From JASJAR01 sp039198225 (GTDB taxonomy: Bacteria > Pseudomonadota > Alphaproteobacteria > Rhodobacterales > Rhodobacteraceae): a stretch of 64,000 bases of DNA. How positions within the stretch are numbered: the first letter of the stretch is position 1; each line of letters begins with the position of its first letter. The notes below the pieces were generated by a model. That model was given only the letters and a program-made list of their open reading frames with translations. It had not been told where the DNA came from and searched no databases. The translations under genes were made by a program, and so were the position numbers. The stretch is taken from the NCBI GenBank assembly GCA_039198225.1, contig JBCCTQ010000009.1, positions 1 to 64,000 on the forward strand. The letters are read 5' to 3'. Below, one piece after another: positions 47,503 to 56,424 of this stretch.

Positions 47503-49563
47503 TCATGCGCCGGCCCGGTAGGCGTTCATTGTCAGAAGCTCATATTCTGCAACAAGATCATCGTCTTGATTGGTGAGCGTAACGTGCCAGCGCACCTCGC
47601 CATATTCATCGTTGCGGGGCGTTTTGTGTTTGACCGTGAGGCGGACTTTGATGCTGTCACCGGCCTCGACCGGCTGCATGAACCGAAGATTGTCGAGCCC
47701 GGTATTCGCCAGGACAGGGCCTTCATCGGGTTGAACGAATAGCCCCGCGGCGAACGACAAAAGAAGATACCCGTGGGCCACGCGCCCCGGAAAGAAAGGG
47801 TTACGCTCCGCCGCGGCCTGATCCATATGGGCATAGAACGTATCGCCTGTGAATTGTGCGAAATACTCGATGTCTTCCATCGTGACGCGGCGCGGTTCGG
47901 TGTGGATCGTCTCGCCAATTTCCAAGTCGTGGAATGTCCGCGTGAAAGGGTGGTCGGGCTTAAAATGCTCCGTCGCCCCAGGCACCCATTTCCGCCCGAT
48001 CGCGCTCAATATGTCTGGGCTACCCTGGATCGCGGTCCGCTGCATGTAGTGCATCACGCCTCGCACACCGCCCATCTCCTCTCCGCCACCCGCGCGGCCC
48101 GGCCCGCCATGGACCATATGGGGCAATGGTGACCCATGTCCGGTGCTTTCGGCCATGCTGTCGCGGTTGTTGAAATAGAGCCGTCCGTGGAAGGGCCCGG
48201 CCCCAAAAGCGACCTCACGGGCAACCTGTGGGTCATGGGTAATCACAGAAGCCACAAGGCTCCCCTGCCCTCGATTGACGAGCTCGATGGCATGGTCGAG
48301 GTCGCGGTAGGGCATGATTGTCGAGACCGGACCGAACGCTTCCACCTCGTGAACTCTATCGGCTTGATCGGGCCAGTTGCAATGAAAGAGCATTGGGGGA
48401 ACGAAGGCGCCGGTGGCGCCGTCGGCCCCTTCCACGTCGAAATCGTCCGGATCGCCGAAAACCCGTGCCGCTTCTTCTCCGATAAGCGCGGCCTTTTCCA
48501 AAACGTCCGCCTTTTGCGCCGCCGAGACCAAGGCGCCCATCCGCGTGCTAGGATCGCGGGGATCGCCAATCTTGGCCTTGGCAAGGCTGGCGCGGAGGGC
48601 CTCAATCACGGCAGGCACACGGTCTTCCGGGGCGATGATGCGCCGGATGGCGGTGCATTTCTGACCGGCCTTCGTTGTCATTTCCTTGGTCACTTCTTTG
48701 ACGAAGAGGTCGAATTCCGGCATTCCCGGCTCGGCATCGGGGCCGAGGATCGACGCGTTGAGACTGTCTTGCTCGGCGATGAACCGAATGGAATTCGACA
48801 AAAGATGCGGCGATGACCGGAGCTTTAGCGCTGTATCGGCCGAGCCCGTGAAGCTCACCACGTCCTGATTGGTGAGCCTGTCCAACATGTCGCCGAGACC
48901 CCCGGCCACAAGCTGGAGCGCGCCGTTAGGTAAAATGTCGCTTTCGACCATGATGCGCACGGCCAATTCGGTGACATAGCAACTGGCCGTCGCCGGTTTG
49001 ACGATGGCGGGGACACCGGCGAGCAAAGTCGGGGCGAGTTTTTCCAACATGCCCCAGACCGGGAAGTTGAACGCATTAATATGAACCGCGACGCCCCGGA
49101 GCGGCGTGCAAATGTGCTGGCCGAGGAACGTCCCTTTCCGCGACAGCATTTCGACGCCGCCATCGAGATAAATCGTGTCATTGGGCATCTCGCGCCGACC
49201 TTTGGACGCATAGACGAGCATCGTGCCGATACCGCCGTCGATATCGATCAGGTGGTCCTTTTGCGTGGCACCGGTGGAAAAGGACAGATCGTAAAGGGCG
49301 TCTTTGTGTTGGGCCAAATGGAGAGCCAACGCCTTGAGCATCTTGGCCCGGTCATGGAACGTCATGGCCCGCAGGGCCGGGCCGCCGACCCGCCGCCCGT
49401 AATCGAGCATCGCTTCGGTATCGAGCCCGCCATTGCCCGCCCGCGCGATCTCAGACCCGTCGATGGCCGAATAGATCGGGCGCGCCGCATCGTCCGGGAC
49501 AACCCATTCGCCAGCGGCGAAGCTTTTGATGTCCAGAATAGTTTTGGTGTCGATGACGTTCAT
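47503..49563 (-). CDS. paaZ: Bifunctional oxepin-CoA hydrolase / 3-oxo-5,6-dehydrosuberyl-CoA semialdehyde dehydrogenase PaaZ
   Basis: The 686-aa protein has an N-terminal aldehyde dehydrogenase domain (about 1-520, HINAFNFPVWGMLEKLAPTLLAGVPAIVKPA, catalytic cysteine in KAGQKCTAIRR near 300) and a C-terminal MaoC-type hydratase (about 540-680, FAQFTGDTFYAHMD...GRVAHGYLLLS with the Asp/His pair). It opens the oxepin ring and oxidises the aldehyde. It overlaps the preceding hydratase/dehydrogenase gene by four bases. Confidence 0.94.
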   Translation of the reverse strand: MNVIDTKTILDIKSFAAGEWVVPDDAARPIYSAIDGSEIARAGNGGLDTEAMLDYGRRVGGPALRAMTFHDRAKMLKALALHLAQHKDALYDLSFSTGATQKDHLIDIDGGIGTMLVYASKGRREMPNDTIYLDGGVEMLSRKGTFLGQHICTPLRGVAVHINAFNFPVWGMLEKLAPTLLAGVPAIVKPATASCYVTELAVRIMVESDILPNGALQLVAGGLGDMLDRLTNQDVVSFTGSADTALKLRSSPHLLSNSIRFIAEQDSLNASILGPDAEPGMPEFDLFVKEVTKEMTTKAGQKCTAIRRIIAPEDRVPAVIEALRASLAKAKIGDPRDPSTRMGALVSAAQKADVLEKAALIGEEAARVFGDPDDFDVEGADGATGAFVPPMLFHCNWPDQADRVHEVEAFGPVSTIMPYRDLDHAIELVNRGQGSLVASVITHDPQVAREVAFGAGPFHGRLYFNNRDSMAESTGHGSPLPHMVHGGPGRAGGGEEMGGVRGVMHYMQRTAIQGSPDILSAIGRKWVPGATEHFKPDHPFTRTFHDLEIGETIHTEPRRVTMEDIEYFAQFTGDTFYAHMDQAAAERNPFFPGRVAHGYLLLSFAAGLFVQPDEGPVLANTGLDNLRFMQPVEAGDSIKVRLTVKHKTPRNDEYGEVRWHVTLTNQDDDLVAEYELLTMNAYRAGA

Positions 49564-51593
49564 ATCGATGGCACCTTCTCGTCTTTAAAAATGTCGGCGC
49601 GGGTCCAAGAGTTTGGACTGGCGGTTTCAAGTTCCGTGAGCGCTCGGCTGATCGTTGGGGCCCCGACGCTGTCGGCCCAGTGCATGGGTCCGCCGCGCCA
49701 GCGGGGAAAGCCATAGCCGGCGGTTTTGACCACATCGACCGCGGCCGGGCTTTCGGCGATCCCCTCGGCCACGATTTTTGCGCCTTCATTGGCCATGGCG
49801 GCGAGGAGTTGGGTTTGGATTTCATCGGCGGTGAAGTGGCGCCGCGTGATGCCGATGCTGTCGGAATAGTCGCGGATCAATTTCTCGACGACAGGATCGC
49901 GTTCCGGTTTACGGCTGTCCTCGGCGTAGCTGTACCACCCCGCACCGCTCCGTTGACCAAACCGGCCCATCTCGCAGATCTGGTCGAGGAGCGGGATATA
50001 GCGTTCTTCCGCAGGGCGCGTGGCGTCTTGGCGGCGGCGATTGTCATGGGCGATTTGAAGACCGGCCTGGTCTTGAACCTCGAAGGGACCCATCGCCATG
50101 CCGAAGACGCGCATCGCCCCGTCGATCTCGTGGGGCATCGCGCCGTCCGCCAGCATGTATTCGCCCGCCCGGCGGTAAGCCGCCAGTATCCGGTTCCCGA
50201 TGAAGCCCTCGCAAATGCCCGACAGAACAGGAATTTTCCCCATCGACCTCGCGAGAGTAAAACCTGTTGCGAGCGTTTCCGGAGCGGTCTTTTCCGCCCG
50301 CACCACTTCGACAAGCTTCATGATGTTGGCGGGCGAAAAAAAATGAAGGCCGAGGCAGCGCGCCGGCTTCTCGACCGATTGAAAGATATCGTTCGGGTCA
50401 AGATAGGAGGTGTTCGTGGCCAGAATGGCCGAGCTTGGCAGGACCGAAGCGAGGCTCTCAAAGACACGCTGCTTGGCGGTCAGGTCCTCGAACACGGCTT
50501 CAATCGCCAAATCCGCCTCGGCGGCATCGGCGTAGCTATCCGTAGTCGTCAGCTCCGTGAGCCGCGCTTGGTATTCGTCTTCGGTGAATTTCCCGCGCTT
50601 CACGCCGCCCTTGAGGTTCCGATCGACCGTCTCGCGCGCAGTCTCGGCCGCGGCCCTGTCCTGCTCGATCACAGTCACTTTGTAACCCGCATTAAGACAG
50701 GCCGTGGAGATGCCCGACCCCATCAGACCCCCGCCGACAATTGCGATGTGCTTAACCGGCGCCGGTGCGACATCGGCGATGATCTTCGGTTTGGCGACCC
50801 GTCGCTCGGCGAAAAAGACGTGGCGGAGGGCCACGCTCTCCTCCGAGTTTCGCATATCGAGATGGAGGGCGCGCTCCTTTCGTTGGCCGTTCGAGAAAGG
50901 CTCTTGCGCCCAGAAGAGGGCCTCAAGCGCCTTGGGCGGCGCCTGTCGCCCCTTAGCTTTGGCCGCGACAGTTTCGGAATATTTGAGCTGGTCTTCTGCT
51001 GTGAGCGGGGGGGCGGGACGCTCGGAAACCGGCGGGCGCGATGGGAAAGACCAACCTGGGATCAGCGCCTTCGGTTCGTCAGAGACGGCGTCGATCGCTC
51101 CGGCCGCAAGCATTTCATCCGCGGTTTTGAGTTGGCCCATGCACGCCATGTCGACCGAAATTTGCCAGCCCAAAAGTCGCGGTGCGCGTTGGGTACCACC
51201 GGCCCCTGGGATAATACCCATATGGACCTCGGGAAGGCCAAACCGCGTGCCGGGCTTCGCCACCCGAGCGGCGCAAGCCATGGCAATCTCAAGCCCGCCG
51301 CCCAGCACCGTCCCATGGAGCATAGCCACAAAAGGCGTCGGGCTTTTCTCAATCGCATCAACGACATCGGGTAAATGGGGCAGCACGGGCGGGGCGTCAA
51401 ACTCGGACATGTCGCCGCCTGCGATAAAAGTCTTACCCGCGCATGCAAGCACGGCGATGCGAGAGCCTTGAACGGCCTCAACTGCTTCCAATAGCCCGCG
51501 GCGCACGGCGGCCGATGTCGCGTTGACGGGGGGGCTGTCAATCGTGACCCAAGCAATATCGCCATCCACCTTTACCGCGACTTTTGGGTCCAT
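49560..51593 (-). CDS. Fused enoyl-CoA hydratase / 3-hydroxyacyl-CoA dehydrogenase
   Basis: The 677-aa protein joins a crotonase domain (about 1-190, with GLPEVHMGIIPGAGGTQR holding a catalytic Glu) and a 3-hydroxyacyl-CoA dehydrogenase (NAD site GGGLMGSGI near 290; LGLHFFSPANIMKLVEVV with the catalytic His near 430). It resembles FadJ-type enzymes. Within the paa cluster it probably replaces separate PaaF and PaaH in the beta-oxidation of 2,3-dehydroadipyl-CoA. First gene of the minus-strand set, divergent from paaG. Confidence 0.88.
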   Translation of the reverse strand: MDPKVAVKVDGDIAWVTIDSPPVNATSAAVRRGLLEAVEAVQGSRIAVLACAGKTFIAGGDMSEFDAPPVLPHLPDVVDAIEKSPTPFVAMLHGTVLGGGLEIAMACAARVAKPGTRFGLPEVHMGIIPGAGGTQRAPRLLGWQISVDMACMGQLKTADEMLAAGAIDAVSDEPKALIPGWSFPSRPPVSERPAPPLTAEDQLKYSETVAAKAKGRQAPPKALEALFWAQEPFSNGQRKERALHLDMRNSEESVALRHVFFAERRVAKPKIIADVAPAPVKHIAIVGGGLMGSGISTACLNAGYKVTVIEQDRAAAETARETVDRNLKGGVKRGKFTEDEYQARLTELTTTDSYADAAEADLAIEAVFEDLTAKQRVFESLASVLPSSAILATNTSYLDPNDIFQSVEKPARCLGLHFFSPANIMKLVEVVRAEKTAPETLATGFTLARSMGKIPVLSGICEGFIGNRILAAYRRAGEYMLADGAMPHEIDGAMRVFGMAMGPFEVQDQAGLQIAHDNRRRQDATRPAEERYIPLLDQICEMGRFGQRSGAGWYSYAEDSRKPERDPVVEKLIRDYSDSIGITRRHFTADEIQTQLLAAMANEGAKIVAEGIAESPAAVDVVKTAGYGFPRWRGGPMHWADSVGAPTISRALTELETASPNSWTRADIFKDEKVPSI

Positions 51594-51614
51594 CTGAAAG
51601 CCCTCAAAGAACTA

Positions 51615-51631
51615 TTGACCAACCGGTCGGT
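51615..51631. promoter_or_regulatory. Near-palindromic operator in the paaG / hydratase divergent promoter
   Basis: ACCAACC and GGTCGGT (51618-51631) form a 14-base near palindrome matching at six of seven positions. It overlaps a TTGACC (51615-51620) that could be the -35 box of paaG. TetR-family repressors of paa genes use sites of this kind, and a TetR gene lies at 54232. No second copy was found in the window. Confidence 0.5.
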
Positions 51632-51681
51632 TTATCATTAAGGATAAGAGACAAGTGGATCGGTTGGCAAGGAAGAGTTTG

Positions 51682-52467
51682 GTGTCCGATACGGTTTTGG
51701 AGCAGGATCACGGGACATGGGTCGAGCTGACCCTCAACCGTCCAGACCGGCTGAACAGCTTCACTGATGAGATGCATCGGGCCCTCAGTGCCAAACTCGA
51801 CGCCGCCCTGAAGGACGGCAAGAGGGCAATCTTGCTGACAGGTGCGGGGCGCGGCTTTTGCGCAGGCCAAGATCTCGGCGACCGGGATCCAGCAAAGATG
51901 AACGGCAAGCCCGATCTCGGCCGCACATTGACGGAGTTTTACAACCCCCTCATCCGGTCTCTCCGCGATGCGCCCATGCCGGTGATCTCTGCCGTTAACG
52001 GCGTGGCCGCGGGCGCGGGTGCCAATCTGGCCTTTGCATCAGACATCGTTTTGGCAGCCGATACGGCGAAGTTCATTCAGTCCTTTGCCCATGTGGGGCT
52101 CGTGCCCGATGCGGGCGGATCCTGGCATCTCACGCGTCTTCTCGGACCGGTGCGCGCCAAAGCCTTGGCCATGACCGGAGAGCCACTCCCCGCCTCCGAC
52201 GCGGCGGCGTGGGGCCTGATCTGGAAAGCGCTCCCGGCCGAGGACTTGATGGATGAGGCGCGCGCCCTTGCCGAACGTTTGGGCAACGGCCCGACCGTCG
52301 GGCTGACCCATACCAAACGCGCCATTGCCGCCGCGGCCACAAATACCCTCGAGGCCCAACTCGTCCTCGAGGCCGAGTTTCAGAAAACCTGCGGTGACAC
52401 GGCCGATTACGCCGAGGGCGTCTCCGCCTTCCTGCAAAAACGCCCAGCGGAATTTTTTGGCCGATGA
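51682..52467 (+). CDS. paaG: Ring-1,2-epoxyphenylacetyl-CoA isomerase PaaG
   Basis: From the GTG at 51682 (SD AGGA eight bases upstream) the product is 261 aa, the normal length. It is a crotonase-fold protein with AGRGFCAGQDLGDRDP (near 61-76), VNGVAAGAGANLAFASDIVLA and AHVGLVPDAGGSWHLTRLLG. PaaG isomerises the ring epoxide to the oxepin. A start at 51655 is possible but has no SD. The stop overlaps paaI by four bases. Confidence 0.92.
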   Translation: MSDTVLEQDHGTWVELTLNRPDRLNSFTDEMHRALSAKLDAALKDGKRAILLTGAGRGFCAGQDLGDRDPAKMNGKPDLGRTLTEFYNPLIRSLRDAPMPVISAVNGVAAGAGANLAFASDIVLAADTAKFIQSFAHVGLVPDAGGSWHLTRLLGPVRAKALAMTGEPLPASDAAAWGLIWKALPAEDLMDEARALAERLGNGPTVGLTHTKRAIAAAATNTLEAQLVLEAEFQKTCGDTADYAEGVSAFLQKRPAEFFGR

Positions 52468-52904
52468 ATATGACCCCCAAAATTCGCGCCGAACGGTCAG
52501 CCGCCGCCATGTGGAGCGACGACCGGGCCAGTGCCTGGATGGGAATGTCGCTCGACGAGGTGGGGGAAGGGCGTGCCACGCTGTCGCTCACTGTCGCCGA
52601 GCATCACACCAATGGCCACGGGATCTGCCACGGCGGCGTGATCTATTCCCTCGCCGACAGCGCCTTTGCTTTCGCCTGCAACAGCCGCAACCAATCCACC
52701 GTCGCCCAACACAATTCGATTACTTACATCGCCCCGGCCATGTCGGGCGACGTACTCATCGCCGAAGCGCGCGAGGTTAGTCTCGTCGGCCGAAACGGCA
52801 TCTATGACGTGTCGGTGGCCACCAAAGACGGCAAGCGCATCGCCGCATTCAGAGGGGGGTCGCGCCGCGTGAAGGGCACGCTGTTCGACGAAGAAGAAAG
52901 CTAG
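52464..52904 (+). CDS. paaI: Hydroxyphenylacetyl-CoA thioesterase PaaI
   Basis: The 146-aa hot-dog thioesterase has the family segment HTNGHGICHGGVIYSLADSAFAFACNSRNQSTVAQHNSITY (about 48-88). It rescues CoA from dead-end thioesters of the pathway. ATGA overlap with paaG; two bases to paaK. Confidence 0.92.
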   Translation: MNMTPKIRAERSAAAMWSDDRASAWMGMSLDEVGEGRATLSLTVAEHHTNGHGICHGGVIYSLADSAFAFACNSRNQSTVAQHNSITYIAPAMSGDVLIAEAREVSLVGRNGIYDVSVATKDGKRIAAFRGGSRRVKGTLFDEEES

Positions 52905-52906
52905 AT

Positions 52907-54226
52907 ATGAACGCCATGGCAGATCTGACACCCAGCCCAGACATCCTCGATCCGATTGAAATCGCGTCGATCGATGAGATCCGAGCCTTGCAATTGGAGC
53001 GGATGAAATGGTCGCTGGCCCATGCCTATGAGAACGTTCCGATGTACCGCGAACGGTTCGACGCAAAGGGCGTGCATCCCTCAGACCTAAGGGACCTCGC
53101 CGATCTTGCGAAATTCCCGTTCACGGTGAAAGACGACCTCCGCCAGAACTATCCGTTCGGCATGTTTGCCGTCCCCCGGGACCAGATCGCGCGCGTCCAC
53201 GCCTCCTCGGGCACCACCGGCAAACCGACCGTGGTGGGCTACACCCAGGGCGATCTTGATATGTGGGCGGACATGGTGGCCCGCTCCATGCGCGCCAGCG
53301 GGACCCGCCCCGGCGACATCGCCCATATCGCCTATGGCTATGGGCTGTTTACCGGCGGGTTGGGCGCCCATTACGGGGCCGAGCGCCTTGGCTGCACCGT
53401 CGTGCCGGTGTCAGGCGGGATGACCGAACGCCAGGTCACACTGATCGAGGACTTTAAGCCGACGACGATCATGGTGACGCCGTCCTACATGCTGAACATT
53501 CTCGAGCAGTACCAAAAGGCCGGAATTGATCCGCGCGCATGCTCCCTTCAGGTGGGGATATTCGGCGCAGAACCCTGGACCAACTCCATGCGCGCCGAGG
53601 TCGAGAAGGCCTTCGATATGCACGCCGTCGACATTTACGGTCTCTCCGAGATCCTTGGGCCTGGCGTCGCGAATGAATGCGTCGAGACCAAAGACGGCCT
53701 CCATATCTGGGAAGACCATTTCTATCCCGAGATCATCAACCCTGATACCGGCGAAGTAATGCCGGACGGCGAAATGGGTGAACTGGTGTTCACCACGATC
53801 ACCAAAGAAGGCCTCCCGATGATCCGCTACCGCACGCGCGATCTCACCCGGCTCTTGCCCGGTACCGCCCGCTCCATGCGGCGGATGGAGAAAATCACCG
53901 GGCGTTCGGATGACATGATCATTCTCCGGGGGGTCAACGTCTTCCCGACCCAGATCGAAGAGCAGGTGTTGGCCATGCCGGAGCTTGCCCCCTACTTTCA
54001 GATCGAATTGTCGCGGAGCGGCCGCATGGATTCCATGGCCGTCAACGTCGAATCGGCCGAGGGTGCCGCATCCGACGACGCCCGCGCCCAAATCGCCGCT
54101 CAGTTGCAGAAGAAAATCAAAGACGTGGTCGGAGTGTCCTGCAAAGTTGCGGTCGGCACCCCGGGTAGCGTCGAGCGGAGCCAAGGCAAAGCCCGCCGCG
54201 TCATCGACAACCGTCCGAAGGAGTAA
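52907..54226 (+). CDS. paaK: Phenylacetate-CoA ligase PaaK
   Basis: The 439-aa adenylate-forming enzyme has the P-loop-like HASSGTTGKPTVVGYT (near 98-113), IYGLSEILGPGVANEC, and the C-terminal ITGRSDDMIILRGVNVFPTQIEEQVL. It activates phenylacetate to phenylacetyl-CoA, the entry reaction of the pathway and the source of the PaaX inducer. A start at 52916 is also possible. Confidence 0.95.
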   Translation: MNAMADLTPSPDILDPIEIASIDEIRALQLERMKWSLAHAYENVPMYRERFDAKGVHPSDLRDLADLAKFPFTVKDDLRQNYPFGMFAVPRDQIARVHASSGTTGKPTVVGYTQGDLDMWADMVARSMRASGTRPGDIAHIAYGYGLFTGGLGAHYGAERLGCTVVPVSGGMTERQVTLIEDFKPTTIMVTPSYMLNILEQYQKAGIDPRACSLQVGIFGAEPWTNSMRAEVEKAFDMHAVDIYGLSEILGPGVANECVETKDGLHIWEDHFYPEIINPDTGEVMPDGEMGELVFTTITKEGLPMIRYRTRDLTRLLPGTARSMRRMEKITGRSDDMIILRGVNVFPTQIEEQVLAMPELAPYFQIELSRSGRMDSMAVNVESAEGAASDDARAQIAAQLQKKIKDVVGVSCKVAVGTPGSVERSQGKARRVIDNRPKE

Positions 54227-54231
54227 GTCAC

Positions 54232-54873
54232 GTGGTCCGCACCATTGCGAAAGATCACGACGCCAAGCGCCGCCACATCTTGGATGTGGCCGCGGAGGTC
54301 TTTGCGCGCGAGGGTATCGCACGTGCCTCAATGAACGAAGTCGCAAAGGCTTGCGGGATCTCGAAAGCGAATATCTACCACTATTACGCGAGCAAGGACG
54401 AGGTCGTGTTCGACATCCTCGACAGCTATCTCTCGGAGCTTCGCGACCGCATTCGCGGGCTGGATTTTTCGACCCAGCCGCCCGCCGCGCAGCTCCATAT
54501 TCTCTGCCGTGAATTTCTCCTGGCCTACGAAGGCATGGACCACCAGCATAAGATCCAGAGCGAAGGCCTGCCGCTCCTCAGCTTAGAGCAACAGGAAATC
54601 CTCAAGGACTATCAACGCGACCTGGTGAATGCGGTTTCGGATGTGCTGAGGGAGTGTGCGCCGGAAGTTCTAAGCACGAACCGAGAGGAGTGCCGCAACG
54701 CGACGATGTCGGTCTTCGGCATGGTCAATTGGTTCTATATGTGGAACCCCAAAGCAGACCGAAAGGCCCGGATCGCCTATGCCGGATCTATCGCGAACCT
54801 GACGCTGAACGGCATCATGGGCAGCGCCAACGCAGCAAATAACGTTGAACAACTTACCGAAAGGGCGCGCTAG
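54232..54873 (+). CDS. TetR-family regulator, possible PaaR
   Basis: The 213-aa protein has a TetR HTH (HILDVAAEVFAREGIARASMNEVAKACGISKANIYHYYASKDEVVFDIL, about 15-63) and a helical ligand domain ending in FGMVNWFYMWNPKADRKARIAYAGSIANLTLNGI. It starts with GTG after a good SD (AAGGAG) five bases past the paaK stop. TetR-type PaaR repressors control paa genes in other bacteria and bind phenylacetyl-CoA. This is inferred from position. Confidence 0.82.
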   Translation: MVRTIAKDHDAKRRHILDVAAEVFAREGIARASMNEVAKACGISKANIYHYYASKDEVVFDILDSYLSELRDRIRGLDFSTQPPAAQLHILCREFLLAYEGMDHQHKIQSEGLPLLSLEQQEILKDYQRDLVNAVSDVLRECAPEVLSTNREECRNATMSVFGMVNWFYMWNPKADRKARIAYAGSIANLTLNGIMGSANAANNVEQLTERAR

Positions 54874-54925
54874 AAGCGTGCTCTTTCAATTGGGCGGAAA
54901 ACGCCCGCAATCAGGGAGGAGAAAA

Positions 54926-55927
54926 ATGAAACACACCCTATTCACGGCGGCAGCGCTGACTGCCTTCGCGACGACGGCTTGGGCAGAAGAGACAATGGTG
55001 GTCTCCTCCTGGCTGCCGCCCACTCACATCATGAACGAAATCGTCTGGCCGGAATTCATCAGCCGGATTGAAGAGGCAACCGAAGGCCGGGTGACGGGCA
55101 AGATCGAATACAATCTCGCCTCTCCGCCCTCCCAAGCCGATCTGATCGAAGACGGTGGTGCGGATGCGGCTTGGATCTTTCACGGCTATAATCCCGGGCG
55201 CTTTGTGACCACGAAGCTCATCGAGATCCCGGGCCTCGAAGGCGATTCAGCCGCCGCATCGGCCGCCCATTGGCGCGCCCATGAGAACATTCTCGGTGCG
55301 GCCAACGAGCATGACGGTGTCGTTCCGGTTGCGATGATGGTCCATGCGCCGGGCATGTTGCATCTGTCGAAAGAAGTAAGCTCCCTCGACGAGGTGGCCG
55401 GGCTCAAAATCCGATCCGGCGGTGGCGTGATGGGCGATGTATTGGCGGGGCTCGACATGGCCGGTGTGCAAGTGGCCGCACCAAAGGTCTACGAAACCGT
55501 ATCGAACGGCGTGGCTGACGGAACGTTCTTTCCCGGCGACACCATCGCGATCCTGCGCCTCACCGAAGTGTTGCCCTTCACCTACAGGGTGCCCGGCGGC
55601 TTTTATCGGGGCTCCTTTTCTATCGTGATGAGCGAAGAGTTTCTCGACTCCGTTGGCCAGGAGGATGCCGCGGCGATCCAGGCCGTATTGGGTGAAGACT
55701 TCTCCGCATTCGCCGGTGGCGCTTGGGATGAGGGCCACAAACGCGGCCTCGACGCTCAGATGAGCACCGGACAAGTCATTGATCTTGAAGGCGATGCCGC
55801 AGCCAGATTTGAAGCCATCGTTCCTGATATTCAGCAATCCGTGCTTGAAGAAGTGGCCGCAAAGGGCGTCGACGCCGAGGCCGCTCTCGAATTGATCCGC
55901 GAAACCATGGCTGAGTACAGCAACTAA
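54926..55927 (+). CDS. dctP: TRAP transporter substrate-binding protein DctP
   Basis: The ATG at 54926 follows a strong SD (AGGGAGGAG) and gives 333 aa with a signal peptide cut after residue 20 (TTAWA). The DctP fold is evident, and the carboxylate-binding arginine region GLKIRSGGGVMGDVL (near 160) is present. It captures an organic acid in the periplasm for the DctQM permease. The substrate is not known; an aromatic acid is suggested by the paa neighbours. Confidence 0.9.
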   Translation: MKHTLFTAAALTAFATTAWAEETMVVSSWLPPTHIMNEIVWPEFISRIEEATEGRVTGKIEYNLASPPSQADLIEDGGADAAWIFHGYNPGRFVTTKLIEIPGLEGDSAAASAAHWRAHENILGAANEHDGVVPVAMMVHAPGMLHLSKEVSSLDEVAGLKIRSGGGVMGDVLAGLDMAGVQVAAPKVYETVSNGVADGTFFPGDTIAILRLTEVLPFTYRVPGGFYRGSFSIVMSEEFLDSVGQEDAAAIQAVLGEDFSAFAGGAWDEGHKRGLDAQMSTGQVIDLEGDAAARFEAIVPDIQQSVLEEVAAKGVDAEAALELIRETMAEYSN

Positions 55928-55929
55928 AC

Positions 55930-56424
55930 ATGGGCGCGGCTCTCACAAGGGCGGGCCAGTGGCTCGCCCGGATTTGTCTTATTCTCAGCGCGCTTTGCCT
56001 AACAGCTTTGATGGGCCTCACGGTGGTGGAAGTCATCGGCCGCTATCTTCTGAACGCGCCGATCTTCGGCCGTCAGGACATTGCGCAAATCCTTTTGGCC
56101 TGCTCGATCTTTCTGGCCTTTCCGGTCGTGACCTTGCGCGGAGAGCAGATTGACGTCGATCTTCTCGACGGTTTCATTTCCGGCCGGGCCGGGTTTTGGC
56201 GCGACCGCATTGTCGAACTGGTCTCGTCGATTGCCCTCTTAGTGATGGGCTACTGGCTATTGGAGCGGGCCGAAAAGGCTCTGAGCCGCGGCTCGGCGAG
56301 CGAGATGCTGTTTTTGCCGAAATATCCGCTTCTCTACCTCATTGCCTTTATCGTTCTGGCAAGCGGCGTTCTTCTTCTGCTGGCAATGCTCGCCAAGATC
56401 GTCAAAGGCCGGGGCGAGACATGA
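55930..56424 (+). CDS. dctQ: TRAP transporter small permease DctQ
   Basis: The 164-aa protein has four predicted membrane helices, including LARICLILSALCLTALMGLTVVEVIGRYLL and the FGRQDIAQILLACSIFLAFPVVTLRGEQIDVDLL segment characteristic of DctQ. It starts two bases after the dctP stop and overlaps dctM by four bases (ATGA). Confidence 0.92.
   Translation: MGAALTRAGQWLARICLILSALCLTALMGLTVVEVIGRYLLNAPIFGRQDIAQILLACSIFLAFPVVTLRGEQIDVDLLDGFISGRAGFWRDRIVELVSSIALLVMGYWLLERAEKALSRGSASEMLFLPKYPLLYLIAFIVLASGVLLLLAMLAKIVKGRGET

Noticed and set aside
54892..54906. 5-bp hairpin ahead of dctP
   Set aside because: The stem GGGCG/CGCCC is too short and lacks a T run, and it overlaps the leader of a normally translated gene.
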